A stretch of DNA of 64,000 bases, taken from positions 372,001-436,000 of the forward strand of contig CAVQLK010000011.1 of assembly GCA_963713355.1 (NCBI GenBank). Reading direction: 5' to 3'. Position 1 is the stretch's first letter. Every line of letters starts with the position of its first letter. The DNA is from FEN-1219 sp963713355. GTDB lineage: Bacteria > Pseudomonadota > Gammaproteobacteria > Steroidobacterales > Rariloculaceae. The notes under the pieces are model-generated. The model saw only the letters and a list, made by a program, of their open reading frames with translations, did no database searches and was not told the DNA's origin. Positions 54,109 through 64,000 of this stretch are shown here, one piece after another. The position numbers were made by a program, and so were the translations under genes.

Positions 54109-54405
54109 TCAGTGCAAGTCACCCGACATTTTGATGCCGCCAAGCAATCTCAACAGAAAGGTCATGAGCGGGTACGCAGCCAAGCTGAGCAAAGCGGTCA
54201 AAGCGGTCACTGACAAGAGCCAAAAAAGAAACACCATCCAATCCGCGCCGGCGTCGTAGAAATAGAACGACCCAAGACTCATTTGCCGGCCGTCATTCGC
54301 CAAAAAAAATAGTAGGGCGAGTACGAAGCCGATGTTTGCGGCAAGTAGGCAGCAAAATCGCATGTAGGAGCCGAACGCGATTCTTTTGACGGTGAAGTCG
54401 GTCAT
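54109..54405 (-). CDS. small membrane protein of unknown function
   Basis: 98 aa from ATG 54405. Two predicted helices (FCCLLAANIGFVLALLFFLA; WMVFLFWLLSVTALTALLSL) with a short periplasmic loop and a basic Arg/Lys-containing C-terminal third hydrophobic stretch. No family recognised. It ends 11 nt before the CapA-like gene in the same direction, so the two are probably one transcript and it may anchor or assist CapA. Confidence 0.6.
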   Translation of the reverse strand: MTDFTVKRIAFGSYMRFCCLLAANIGFVLALLFFLANDGRQMSLGSFYFYDAGADWMVFLFWLLSVTALTALLSLAAYPLMTFLLRLLGGIKMSGDLH

Positions 54406-54802
54406 GTTCTGTTCTCGAGCTCACATCGTTTTTCGCGAGAATACCACATCGCTATTCGACCCCCCGAGCTTCGGCTCGTGGGCGCCCCCTCGAGTTACGT
54501 AGCACGAGGCTTCCTTCTGAATCACCGCGCGCTGCAATTGGAATCGCGCGCGGCGTCTTCGCTCATGCCAAACGATCGTCGAGGTGAATCACGCGATGAC
54601 GAAGCTGTCGTGCGGCACGGCGCAGTGTTTTGGTGTCGAGACGAAAGACGTGAGGCGCCGAAGAGGCACGACGCACAGCGTCGGCGCCAAGGCGTACGAC
54701 AATGTGCTTTCGCGACGCGGCGCGTTGCGCGCGGCAGATGCTTTTGACTACGGCGACCGAGCAGTCAGTATTCGCCGGGATATGTAAGGTCTCAAGACCC
54801 TT
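54406..54802. other. stretch without a recognisable gene
   Basis: About 400 bp between the small membrane protein gene and the IS481-type element. Short open frames on both strands lack ribosome sites and family features. Confidence 0.5.
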
Positions 54803-55349
54803 GTGACACACCAGCTCGGGTTTTTGCGATAAGTCGTTCGAACGGAGTTTGCCCCTCGAGGGCTCCGTGCGGACGATGGTAATTGTAGTAGTCCTCCCAT
54901 TGACGCAGCTTCTGATTGTGCCCCGGACGCGGCTTCTCGTAACGTTTCCACCGTTTGTGGTGTGGCTGGTGCTTCTGATTAGCCGGCAGCCGGTTCATGC
55001 CGTGCTTCCCTAGGATCCGGTGCACCGAGGAGCAGGCGATCGTCACCTGGTGAAAGCGCTTGAGGTAATCGGCGATCCGGCCTGGCCCGAAGTGATATTG
55101 CTGGCGCAGGTACAGAATCTTGCTCACCACAGCGGAGGGGGTGGCCCGCGGCGATCGATGGGGCGTGCGCGGGCGATCGGCCAAGCCGGCCTCCCCGAGC
55201 TCGTCAAACCGTCGTTTCCAGCGGTAGAACACCGTGCGTGAGATGCCGAAATGCCGGCATGTCCGCGCGACTTGGCGCGGCTCGCTCTGCGCCCATCGAA
55301 GGACCTTCAATCGCCACGCCAGGACGCGCGCTTGTTCTGCCTTTGTCAT
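54792..55349 (-). CDS. IS481-type transposase, in-frame deletion of the catalytic core
   Basis: 185 aa. N-terminal helix-turn-helix domain VARTCRHFGISRTVFYRWKR, the linker RFDELGEAGLADRPRTPHRS, VSKILYLRQQYHFGPGRIAD and HQVTIACSSVHRILGKHGMN, all typical of IS481 transposases. After KRYEKPRPGH the protein jumps straight to the C-terminal NQKLRQWEDYYNYHRPHGAL, GQTPFERL; the about 150 residues with the DDE triad are missing, yet the frame is kept. Such a protein could bind ends but not cut DNA, and might act as a repressor of transposition (inference). Confidence 0.82.
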   Translation of the reverse strand: MTKAEQARVLAWRLKVLRWAQSEPRQVARTCRHFGISRTVFYRWKRRFDELGEAGLADRPRTPHRSPRATPSAVVSKILYLRQQYHFGPGRIADYLKRFHQVTIACSSVHRILGKHGMNRLPANQKHQPHHKRWKRYEKPRPGHNQKLRQWEDYYNYHRPHGALEGQTPFERLIAKTRAGVSQGS

Positions 55350-55400
55350 CGCTCTTCACTCCAAGCTTTAGCAGCCTTGAGAAAGAGCTGAATGTGTCAC
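54803..55400 (-). mobile_element. internally deleted IS481-type element
   Basis: About 598 bp. Ends are imperfect inverted repeats: GTGACACACCAGCTC at 54803 and, inverted, GTGACACATTCAGCTC ending at 55400 (identical first eight bases, then CAGCTC after a 1-nt gap). The flanks show CCTT at 54799-54802 and 55401-55404, consistent with a 4-bp target duplication. The single minus-strand gene has lost its DDE core. Full elements of this kind are about 1.0-1.2 kb. Confidence 0.75.
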
Positions 55401-55815
55401 CCTTCTATTGGGACTTCACATCTGTTCTGCCCCTCGGTGTGGCGCGAAACCCGCATCCGGTACGGATAATGAATATGAGGAGGGCCGGACTTCGAGTTCC
55501 GCTAAGCATTTGAATTTAAAGCCAACTTGCACCGGTCTTGGCGGCTCGCTAGCTAGCCGGTTATCCTGCGAGCCAGAACATCAGGGCAACCCACCAGTTG
55601 GTCTCGAGGGCGCGCTGTCGGGCTCGGAGCCTGATGGAAGCCATGGGTAGTCCCGTCTGTCGGCGGCGGTTTCCCGGGGCGCTGAGTTTGGCAGCGTCGC
55701 CCTCTTACTCTCTCGATCGCAGTCCGCACGTACTGGCTCTGGCCGGCCGACGGCGTTGGTGGGAGCCAGCGCTGGCCGTGGTCGGTGATTGGCAGCGAGA
55801 CTCGAGCTCACGACT
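55401..55815. other. stretch without a recognisable gene
   Basis: About 415 bp between the IS481-type element and the aminotransferase. No credible coding frame; presumably the promoter region of the aminotransferase-prsR pair. Confidence 0.5.
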
Positions 55816-56991
55816 ATGCAAGTACCGCTACTGGATCTGAAGGGCCAATACGCGCCGCTGCGCGCGCAGATCGAGGCGGCCATCAAAGAAGTGTGCGACG
55901 AGCAGCGGTTCGTCTTGGGTCCGCGCGTCGCGGAGCTCGAAGCGAACGTCGCCGCGTACTGCCAAACGAAGCACGGCCTCGGCCTGTCCTCGGGAACCGA
56001 TGCGCTTCTGCTCGCGCTCATGGCACTCGGCGTCGGCCCCGGCGACGAAGTCATCACAACTCCTTTTACGTTTTTTGCCACGGCGGGTGTCGTTGCGCGG
56101 CTCGGCGCGCGGCCGTTTTTCTGCGACATCGATTCCGCGACGTTCAATCTCGATCCAGCTGCCGTCCGACGGGCGATCGCGGAGCGTTGCGAGCAGCGCG
56201 GCGACAGGCTCGTCAATCGAGTCACCGGTGGAATGGTCCGAGCGTTATTGCCGGTACATCTATATGGCCAGATGGCCGATCTCGACGCGTTCGTTAGCAT
56301 CGCGCGTCAGCATCGGCTCGCCGTCGTCGAAGACGCCGCACAGGCGATCGGCGCAGCGCTCGCGGATGGCCGGCGTGCCGGCAGTGTCGGCGACGTCGGC
56401 TGTCTGTCTTTCTTTCCGACCAAGAATCTCGGAGCGTTCGGCGACGCGGGGATGTGCGTCACGAGCGACAGCGCACTGCACGAGCGCATGCGTATCTTGC
56501 GCGTGCACGGCGGCGAGCCGAAGTACTACCACGCGCTCATCGGCGGCAACTTCCGGTTGGACGAGCTCCAGGCTGCCGTCCTCGTGATCAAGCTGAAGCA
56601 CCTCGACGATTGGACGCGCGCCCGCCAAGAGAACGCGGCCCACTACGACGAGCTGATCCGGGCCGCGGATCTCGGTGACGCCGTCAGAGTGCCGGCGCGG
56701 GTTCCGGGCTCTCGGCACATCTTCAACCAATACGTCGTACGAGCGAGCCGACGCGACGAGCTGCGGGCACACCTAGCGGCCAATGGCGTCGGCACGGAGA
56801 TCTACTATCCCGTGCCGCTGCACGCACAACGCTGCTTCGCCTACCTCGAGCACGATCCCGCGGACTTCCCGAATTCGCAGCGCGCGTCGGCCGAAGTCTT
56901 GGCGCTGCCGATCTACCCCGAGCTGACGCCCGAGCAACGCGAGTACGTCGTTCGGCAGATGGCGGCTTTCGTCCGTTCCGCGGACCGTTGA
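55816..56991 (+). CDS. DegT/DnrJ/EryC1/StrS sugar aminotransferase
   Basis: 391 aa from ATG 55816 (MQVPLLDLKGQYAPL); a TTG nine codons upstream is less likely. Family pattern: LSSGTDALLLALMALGVGPG, ITTPFTFFATAGVVARLGAR, FCDIDSATFNLDP, VVEDAAQAIGA and the PLP-binding segment FFPTKNLGAFGDAG with Lys203. C-terminal GGNFRLDELQAAVLVIKLKH and YYPVPLHAQRCFAYL. Transfers an amino group from Glu to a keto-deoxy nucleotide sugar; suggests an amino sugar in a surface polymer. No matching dehydratase or acetyltransferase is adjacent. The prsR start follows after 74 nt. Confidence 0.88.
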   Translation: MQVPLLDLKGQYAPLRAQIEAAIKEVCDEQRFVLGPRVAELEANVAAYCQTKHGLGLSSGTDALLLALMALGVGPGDEVITTPFTFFATAGVVARLGARPFFCDIDSATFNLDPAAVRRAIAERCEQRGDRLVNRVTGGMVRALLPVHLYGQMADLDAFVSIARQHRLAVVEDAAQAIGAALADGRRAGSVGDVGCLSFFPTKNLGAFGDAGMCVTSDSALHERMRILRVHGGEPKYYHALIGGNFRLDELQAAVLVIKLKHLDDWTRARQENAAHYDELIRAADLGDAVRVPARVPGSRHIFNQYVVRASRRDELRAHLAANGVGTEIYYPVPLHAQRCFAYLEHDPADFPNSQRASAEVLALPIYPELTPEQREYVVRQMAAFVRSADR

Positions 56992-57065
56992 CGGCCTCGC
57001 TCGCGCAGCTCGTTGTGTGACGCCGTGGCTTTGGCCGAGCCCATGATTTGTGGCAGCATCCCCGG

Positions 57066-58481
<1,416 letters not shown>

Positions 58482-58527
58482 TCAACCGCAGAAAGCCCGC
58501 AGCGCCGAAGTAGGCGACAGCGGCGAG

Positions 58528-59881
<1,354 letters not shown>

Positions 59882-59901
<20 letters not shown>

Positions 59902-60505
59902 TTTCGCGTTCCCGGATCGATCGTTCTATGTTGGTGATGGCGTCGAGCTTGGCGCGCACGTCGTCGAGCGCGAGCTGGAGTTGCCGGTTTTCTTCGAGCG
60001 CGGCCTGAAGCTGCTGCGCGTTGCGGTCGTTGCGTTGCGCGGCCGCCGCCGAAGCCGCGCGCTGCAGGCGTTCGGCCTCGGCATCGAGAATCAGCCGCTG
60101 CTCGACGTCCTTCAAATGGATCAGCGCGAGAACGTGCTCCTCGGGCAGCAGCGCGTCGCCGGCCGCGAGCAGCTCGGCGAGCACGGGTTGCGCCTGGCCG
60201 GCATCGCTCGCAGGGTGCGTCGGCGTCGCGAGCGCGAGTGCGAGCATGAGCCGGTTCGTCGTCGTCGGCGAAACATCGGCCGCGGCGGCGACGTTGCGAA
60301 AGACGTCGGCTTGCACGACGGCGTCGCCCTCGATGAGCTCGCGCAACGTTTGCAGATAGAAGCCAATGCCGTCGGCCACATTCGATGAAGGCCCCTCCGG
60401 CGCGACGAGCGCCGTCGACGGCCGTCCGGCCTCCGTGTTGCCGACCGACGTGCAGCCGCCCCCGGCAAGCGCGGCCGAGAGTAGCAACGGCGCCGCGTTA
60501 CGCAC
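59882..60505 (-). CDS. qseG: QseG-like outer-membrane lipoprotein
   Basis: About 207 aa from GTG 60505, which overlaps the glrK stop and gives a lipoprotein signal with lipobox LAGGGC at residues 13-18; a GTG four codons upstream is also possible. The longer open frame (to 60748) lies within glrK and is spurious. The mature part is helical: IGFYLQTLRELIEGDAVVQA, LMLALALATPTHPAS, LLAAGDALLPEEHVLALIHL and a C-terminal coiled coil (NDRNAQQLQAALEENRQLQL). Position between glrK and glrR, size and coiled coil match QseG, which tethers the GlrK sensor to the outer membrane. Confidence 0.82.
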
Positions 60506-61970
60506 TGGCCACCACACGCAAGCGCTTGTCGGCGGCACGGCGCAGCGGCAGCCGCACGCGGAAATGCGCGCCGGGCGCTTCGTCATGCACGAGCTGGACG
60601 GACCCGCCGTGCGCTTGCGCGCATTCGGCGACGACCGATAGGCCGATACCCGTTCCGCCGACGGGGCCGCCCTGCGGGCGCCGCCCTTGGTAGAAGGCCT
60701 CGAAAATGCGATTGCCGTCGTCGGGATGCACGCCGGGACCGTCGTCACTGACGTCCATCACGAGCTCGTGCCCTTGCATGCCCCCGGTGACGTTGATCGT
60801 GCCGCCGCTCGGCGTGAACTTGATGGCGTTCGACAGAAGATTCTCGAGCATGAGCTTGAGCTTGCCTTCGTCGGCCAGCACGGTGATCGCGTTGACCGCG
60901 AGCTGCAGCTTGATCTTCTTGTTCGCGAGCGCCAGTCGATGTTGGCTCAAGACAGTGAAGACCATCGGCTTGAGCCCGAACTCGGACAGCTCGAGCGACG
61001 CCGTGTGTGTTTGCCAAGCGCTGAAGGTCAGCAGATTCTCGATGAGCATCTGCAGCTTGATGCCGTTGTCGCGCAGTATGCTCGTCACTTCCTGCTGCTG
61101 AACGTCGAGCTGGCCGACCGAGCCGTCGAGCAGCAGCTCAGTGCCCTCGCGAATGTTCGCAAGCGGCGTCTTGAGCTCGTGCGACATGTGGCGCAGGAAC
61201 TTGTTCTTCTCGTCCGTCGACTCCTTGAGCCGGTGCCGCAGCCACTCGAGCTGGCGCCCGAGGGTTTCGATGTCGTGCGGGCCGCTGACGGTGATCGGTC
61301 GGCCGAAGTCGCCTTCGCCGAGCTCGCGGATCGCCCGGTCGACCTGGCGCAGCGGCCGGCCGACGAGCAACAAGAACAGTGCGACGAGGACGAGTGTGCC
61401 GGGGATCAGCGCGGCCGACATCCACGCGAGCTCCTGCTGCGCGGAGCGTGTGTTTTCCTGCAGCGTCTCGAGCCGCGCGTTCGTCGTGACTCGCATGCCG
61501 TCCGCGACGGCGCGCGTCGCCTCGGACAGCAGACGGAAGCGCTGGACGATGGGGCTCTCGGTCGCGCCGCTGTGGAGGATGCGGTGCACGTCCTTCGTTA
61601 TCGACGAGAGCCGCGCGAGCTGATCGCGGATCGCCGTGTCGCTCGGCAGAACGCGGATCTCGGCGACGCTTTCCTCGAAATCTGCTTGATCGCCGTCGTA
61701 GACGGCCAGCAGATTGGCCGCGGCGGCCGGCGACACGTCTTTGATCGTCACGTAATTGCGCGCGTTGCGCTCCATGCTGCCGAGCAGGTTCGCGAGCCGC
61801 TCGTTCTGCAGCGTCGACGTGGCGCTGTCGGTCAGCACTACCTCGCTCTCGGCCGCGAGCTGCCCGAGCCTGATGAAGCCGTTGCCGACCGCAAGCAGCA
61901 GCGGCACGGTGACGAACGCGAGGCCCATCAGCACCATGCCGAGCAGCGTTCGCGGACGCCCCATGTTCAT
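60498..61970 (-). CDS. glrK: sensor histidine kinase GlrK (QseE)
   Basis: 490 aa. First helix LLGMVLMGLAFVTVPLLLAV, periplasmic helical domain (residues 32-180, with ERLANLLGSMERNARNYV), second helix LIPGTLVLVALFLLLVGRPL, HAMP linker, then HisKA FLRHMSHELKTPLANIREGT with the phospho-acceptor His, N box MLENLLSNAIKFTPSGGTI, G1 DVSDDGPGV and G2 GGTGIGLSVVAECAQAHGG. The periplasmic domain and HAMP layout are those of GlrK/QseE. Lies 19 nt downstream of galE on the same strand. Confidence 0.9.
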   Translation of the reverse strand: MNMGRPRTLLGMVLMGLAFVTVPLLLAVGNGFIRLGQLAAESEVVLTDSATSTLQNERLANLLGSMERNARNYVTIKDVSPAAAANLLAVYDGDQADFEESVAEIRVLPSDTAIRDQLARLSSITKDVHRILHSGATESPIVQRFRLLSEATRAVADGMRVTTNARLETLQENTRSAQQELAWMSAALIPGTLVLVALFLLLVGRPLRQVDRAIRELGEGDFGRPITVSGPHDIETLGRQLEWLRHRLKESTDEKNKFLRHMSHELKTPLANIREGTELLLDGSVGQLDVQQQEVTSILRDNGIKLQMLIENLLTFSAWQTHTASLELSEFGLKPMVFTVLSQHRLALANKKIKLQLAVNAITVLADEGKLKLMLENLLSNAIKFTPSGGTINVTGGMQGHELVMDVSDDGPGVHPDDGNRIFEAFYQGRRPQGGPVGGTGIGLSVVAECAQAHGGSVQLVHDEAPGAHFRVRLPLRRAADKRLRVVASA

Positions 61971-61989
61971 TCTTCTGTTTCTCGATGGC

Positions 61990-62988
61990 TCACGAGCGCC
62001 AGTGCCCTGCAGCGAGTTTTCGTTCCCATTCCAGTGACGTTTTTACGATCTTGGCAAGGTCGTCGTGCTGCGGTTGCCAGCCGAGGGTGGCACGGATACG
62101 GGTCGCGCGAGCGACCAACGTGGGTGGATCGCCGGCCCTACGAGGTTCCTCCCTCTTGGCAATAGGGTGCCCAGCGACGCTCTCGACCATGGAAAGCAGC
62201 TCGCGGACGCTATAGCCCCGCCCGTAACCGCAGTTCAATGTCGTGGATTCGCCGCCGCCGCGCAAGTAGGCCAACGCTTTCAGATGGGCGTCCGCGAGAT
62301 CCTCGACATGGATGTAGTCGCGGACGCCGGTGCCGTCCGGAGTCGGGTAGTCTGTGCCAAAGATCGAGACGTGCGGTCGCTTGCCAACAACGACCTCGCA
62401 CGCGACCTTCGTCAGGAGCGTCGCTTTCGGTGTCGCTTGGCCGATACGGCCGGCGGGATCGGAGCCCGCGACGTTGAAGTAGCGGAGTGCGACGTAGCGC
62501 AGCGGATTCACGGCCGCGACGTCGCGCAGCATCCATTCCGTCATGAGCTTCGAGGTGCCGTAGGCGTTGATCGGCGCCGTCGGCGTTTCCTCGGAGGCTT
62601 CGCCGTCGCTCGGGATCCCGTAGACGGCCGCCGTCGACGAGAACACCACGTATTTCACGCCCGCGAGAAGCGAGTGCTCGAGCAGCGTGCGGCTTGCGCA
62701 GGTGTTGTTGCAGTAGTACTTCAGCGGATCGGCCACCGACTCCGGCACGACGGTGTGCGCCGCGAAGTGCATGACCGTATCGATCTCGTAGCGATCGAAG
62801 AGCTTCTTGAGACATTCTGAATCGCCGGTGTTGCCGACGACGAGCTCCCCGTGCAGGACCGCCTGGCGGAACCCCGTCGAGAGATCGTCGAGCACGACGA
62901 TCTTCTCGCCGGCATCACCGAGCTGGCGCACGACGTGCGAGCCGATATAGCCCGCGCCTCCCGTGACCAGAATTGTTTTTTGCTTCAT
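61990..62988 (-). CDS. galE: UDP-glucose 4-epimerase
   Basis: 332 aa. TILVTGGAGYIGSHVVRQLG (TGxxGxxG), DTVMHFAAHTVVPESVADPL, VFSSTAAVYGIPSDG (catalytic Ser), INAYGTSKLMTEWML (YxxxK), LRYFNVAGSDPAGRIGQATP and VRDYIHVEDLADAHLKALAY are all GalE motifs. Interconverts UDP-glucose and UDP-galactose, supplying galactose for the polysaccharides. First gene of the glrK operon on the minus strand; divergent from the metalloprotease gene with a 145-bp gap. Confidence 0.93.
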   Translation of the reverse strand: MKQKTILVTGGAGYIGSHVVRQLGDAGEKIVVLDDLSTGFRQAVLHGELVVGNTGDSECLKKLFDRYEIDTVMHFAAHTVVPESVADPLKYYCNNTCASRTLLEHSLLAGVKYVVFSSTAAVYGIPSDGEASEETPTAPINAYGTSKLMTEWMLRDVAAVNPLRYVALRYFNVAGSDPAGRIGQATPKATLLTKVACEVVVGKRPHVSIFGTDYPTPDGTGVRDYIHVEDLADAHLKALAYLRGGGESTTLNCGYGRGYSVRELLSMVESVAGHPIAKREEPRRAGDPPTLVARATRIRATLGWQPQHDDLAKIVKTSLEWERKLAAGHWRS

Positions 62989-63133
62989 AGACTTAAATGG
63001 GGCGACATAATCTCGACCCGTGAGTTTAGCAGCTCGGCTCTACACAACCCGGAAACGAGTCGCAATTTGGCGCCTCTGCGTCGCAAGAGACAGACACTGT
63101 CCTCGATCGGCCGTACGCGGGTAGGATCGCGCG

Positions 63134-64000
63134 ATGCTTCGCTGGCTCGCTGCTGTTTCGGTCCTCGCGCTTCTCGCCGGTTGCGGCAGCAGTAGCAGCG
63201 CCGATCCGGGGCCCGGCGGGCCCGCCGTCACTGTCAGCGGGCAGGTCACGTTCGACAAGGTGCCCGTCGCTCCCGGCCAAGGGCTCGTTTACTCACAGAC
63301 CGTTGCGCAGCCGGCGCGCGGCGTCACGGTCGAGCTGCTCCAAAACGGCTCGGTCACCGCGAGCACGACGACGGATGCGGCCGGCAATTACTCCTTCGGT
63401 AACGTCGCGGCGAGCATCGACGTCGCCGTGCGCGTGCGCGCGGAAATGCTGCGCGTCGGGAGCCCAAGCTGGGACTTCCGCGTCGTCGACAACGTCAACG
63501 GCGATGCGTTGTACACGCTCGCGGGCACCGTGTTCAACACGGGCACGGCCGGCGTCACGCGCAATCTGCATGCTGCATCGGGATGGACGGGATCCGCTTA
63601 CACGGAGACGCGCTCCGCGGCGCCGTTTGCGATCCTCGACGTCGCTTACGATGCCGTGCAGCTCGTGCTCACGGCCGCGCCGGCGACGGCGTTTCCTGCG
63701 TTGCGCTTTCAGTGGAGCACGGCGAACGTTCCCGTCGATGGGGCGGGGCCCGGGGAGATCGGCTCGAGCCGGTACCGCGCCGACGCCGGTATTGTGCTTC
63801 TCGGGGCCGCCAATCAGGACACCGACGAATACGACCGGCACGTCATCGCGCATGAATTCGGTCACTATCTCGAGCATCGCTTCTCGCGCTCCGACAGCAT
63901 CGGCGGTCCGCACGGGCTCACGGACCAGCTCGACATGCGGCTCGCGTTCGGCGAGGCCTGGGGCAGCGCGTTCGCGGCGATGGTCACGGGCCAGCGCATT
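63134..64000 (+). CDS. zinc-metalloprotease lipoprotein, 5' part (cut by window end)
   Basis: At least 289 aa from ATG 63134. Lipoprotein signal MLRWLAAVSVLALLAGCGSS (lipobox LLAGC), a Ser/Gly/Pro linker, then a carboxypeptidase-regulatory-like beta domain (ARGVTVELLQNGSVTASTTT, DAAGNYSFGNVAA). After about residue 235 comes YDRHVIAHEFGHYLEHRF, a HExGHxxE zinc site, followed by RLAFGEAWGSAFAAMVTG with the possible third ligand Glu. This suggests a gluzincin-like peptidase anchored in the envelope. The frame is open through the window edge, so the C-terminus is unknown. Confidence 0.85.
   Translation, partial: MLRWLAAVSVLALLAGCGSSSSADPGPGGPAVTVSGQVTFDKVPVAPGQGLVYSQTVAQPARGVTVELLQNGSVTASTTTDAAGNYSFGNVAASIDVAVRVRAEMLRVGSPSWDFRVVDNVNGDALYTLAGTVFNTGTAGVTRNLHAASGWTGSAYTETRSAAPFAILDVAYDAVQLVLTAAPATAFPALRFQWSTANVPVDGAGPGEIGSSRYRADAGIVLLGAANQDTDEYDRHVIAHEFGHYLEHRFSRSDSIGGPHGLTDQLDMRLAFGEAWGSAFAAMVTGQRI

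Noticed and set aside
60687..62165. 492-codon plus-strand frame
   Set aside because: Antisense to glrK, which has all histidine-kinase motifs in the other strand.

Overview
The window looks like a chromosomal segment of a GC-rich gammaproteobacterium that builds exopolysaccharide (EPS) through an XrtA/PEP-CTERM-type system. This rests on family recognition: the PrsK-type kinase and PrsR regulator pair, a GumB/GumC/tyrosine-kinase export set, a complete GlrK-QseG-GlrR operon, an AlgD-like dehydrogenase and c-di-GMP-I riboswitches. A Steroidobacter- or Nevskia-like lineage would fit, but that is inference.

Layout. (1) 1-3.8 kb, minus strand: an Ig/fibronectin-type lipoprotein behind two tandem c-di-GMP-I riboswitches, a PrsK kinase lacking its membrane half, and a frameshifted initiating sugar-phosphate transferase. 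(2) 4.2-26.9 kb: the first EPS block. It holds a GT39 transferase, a flippase (frameshifted), an O-antigen-ligase/polymerase, a sulfotransferase, several GT4 glycosyltransferases, methyltransferases, a GDP-mannose 6-dehydrogenase, a secreted beta-helix protein and a heparinase II/III. Frameshifts, pseudogenes and gene fragments are concentrated here. (3) 27.0-28.2 kb: remains of IS91, IS21 and IS3 elements; the IS3 element is an internally deleted copy with intact ends and a target duplication. (4) 28.5-38.9 kb: the second EPS block, with tyrosine kinase, GumC/Wzz co-polymerase, Wza-type export protein, four glycosyltransferases, a methyltransferase and an intact flippase. (5) 38.9-46.8 kb: an all-plus-strand module with an asparagine-synthase-like protein whose Cys2 is Ser, a methyltransferase, a GlpD-like FAD oxidase, two paralogous NAD-dependent epimerases and a flippase-like membrane protein. 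(6) 46.9-51.6 kb: cysD, cysNC and an SLC13 permease, giving sulfate uptake and PAPS synthesis. (7) 51.7-55.4 kb: tRNA-Ala, tRNA-Glu, a truncated GlxA-like regulator, CapA-like protein, a small membrane protein and an internally deleted IS481-type element. (8) 55.8-64 kb: a DegT aminotransferase, prsR, glrR-qseG-glrK, galE and the start of a zinc-metalloprotease lipoprotein.

Taken together, the genes predict an envelope polysaccharide or EPS that contains uronic acid (AlgD-like), is O-methylated and is sulfated (sulfotransferase fed by its own CysD/CysNC PAPS supply and a putative sulfate permease), with a heparinase-fold lyase for editing. Control appears to involve c-di-GMP riboswitches, CRP/Clp-type palindromes and sigma-54 activators. 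No exosortase gene, PEP-CTERM substrate or CRISPR array was seen in the window.
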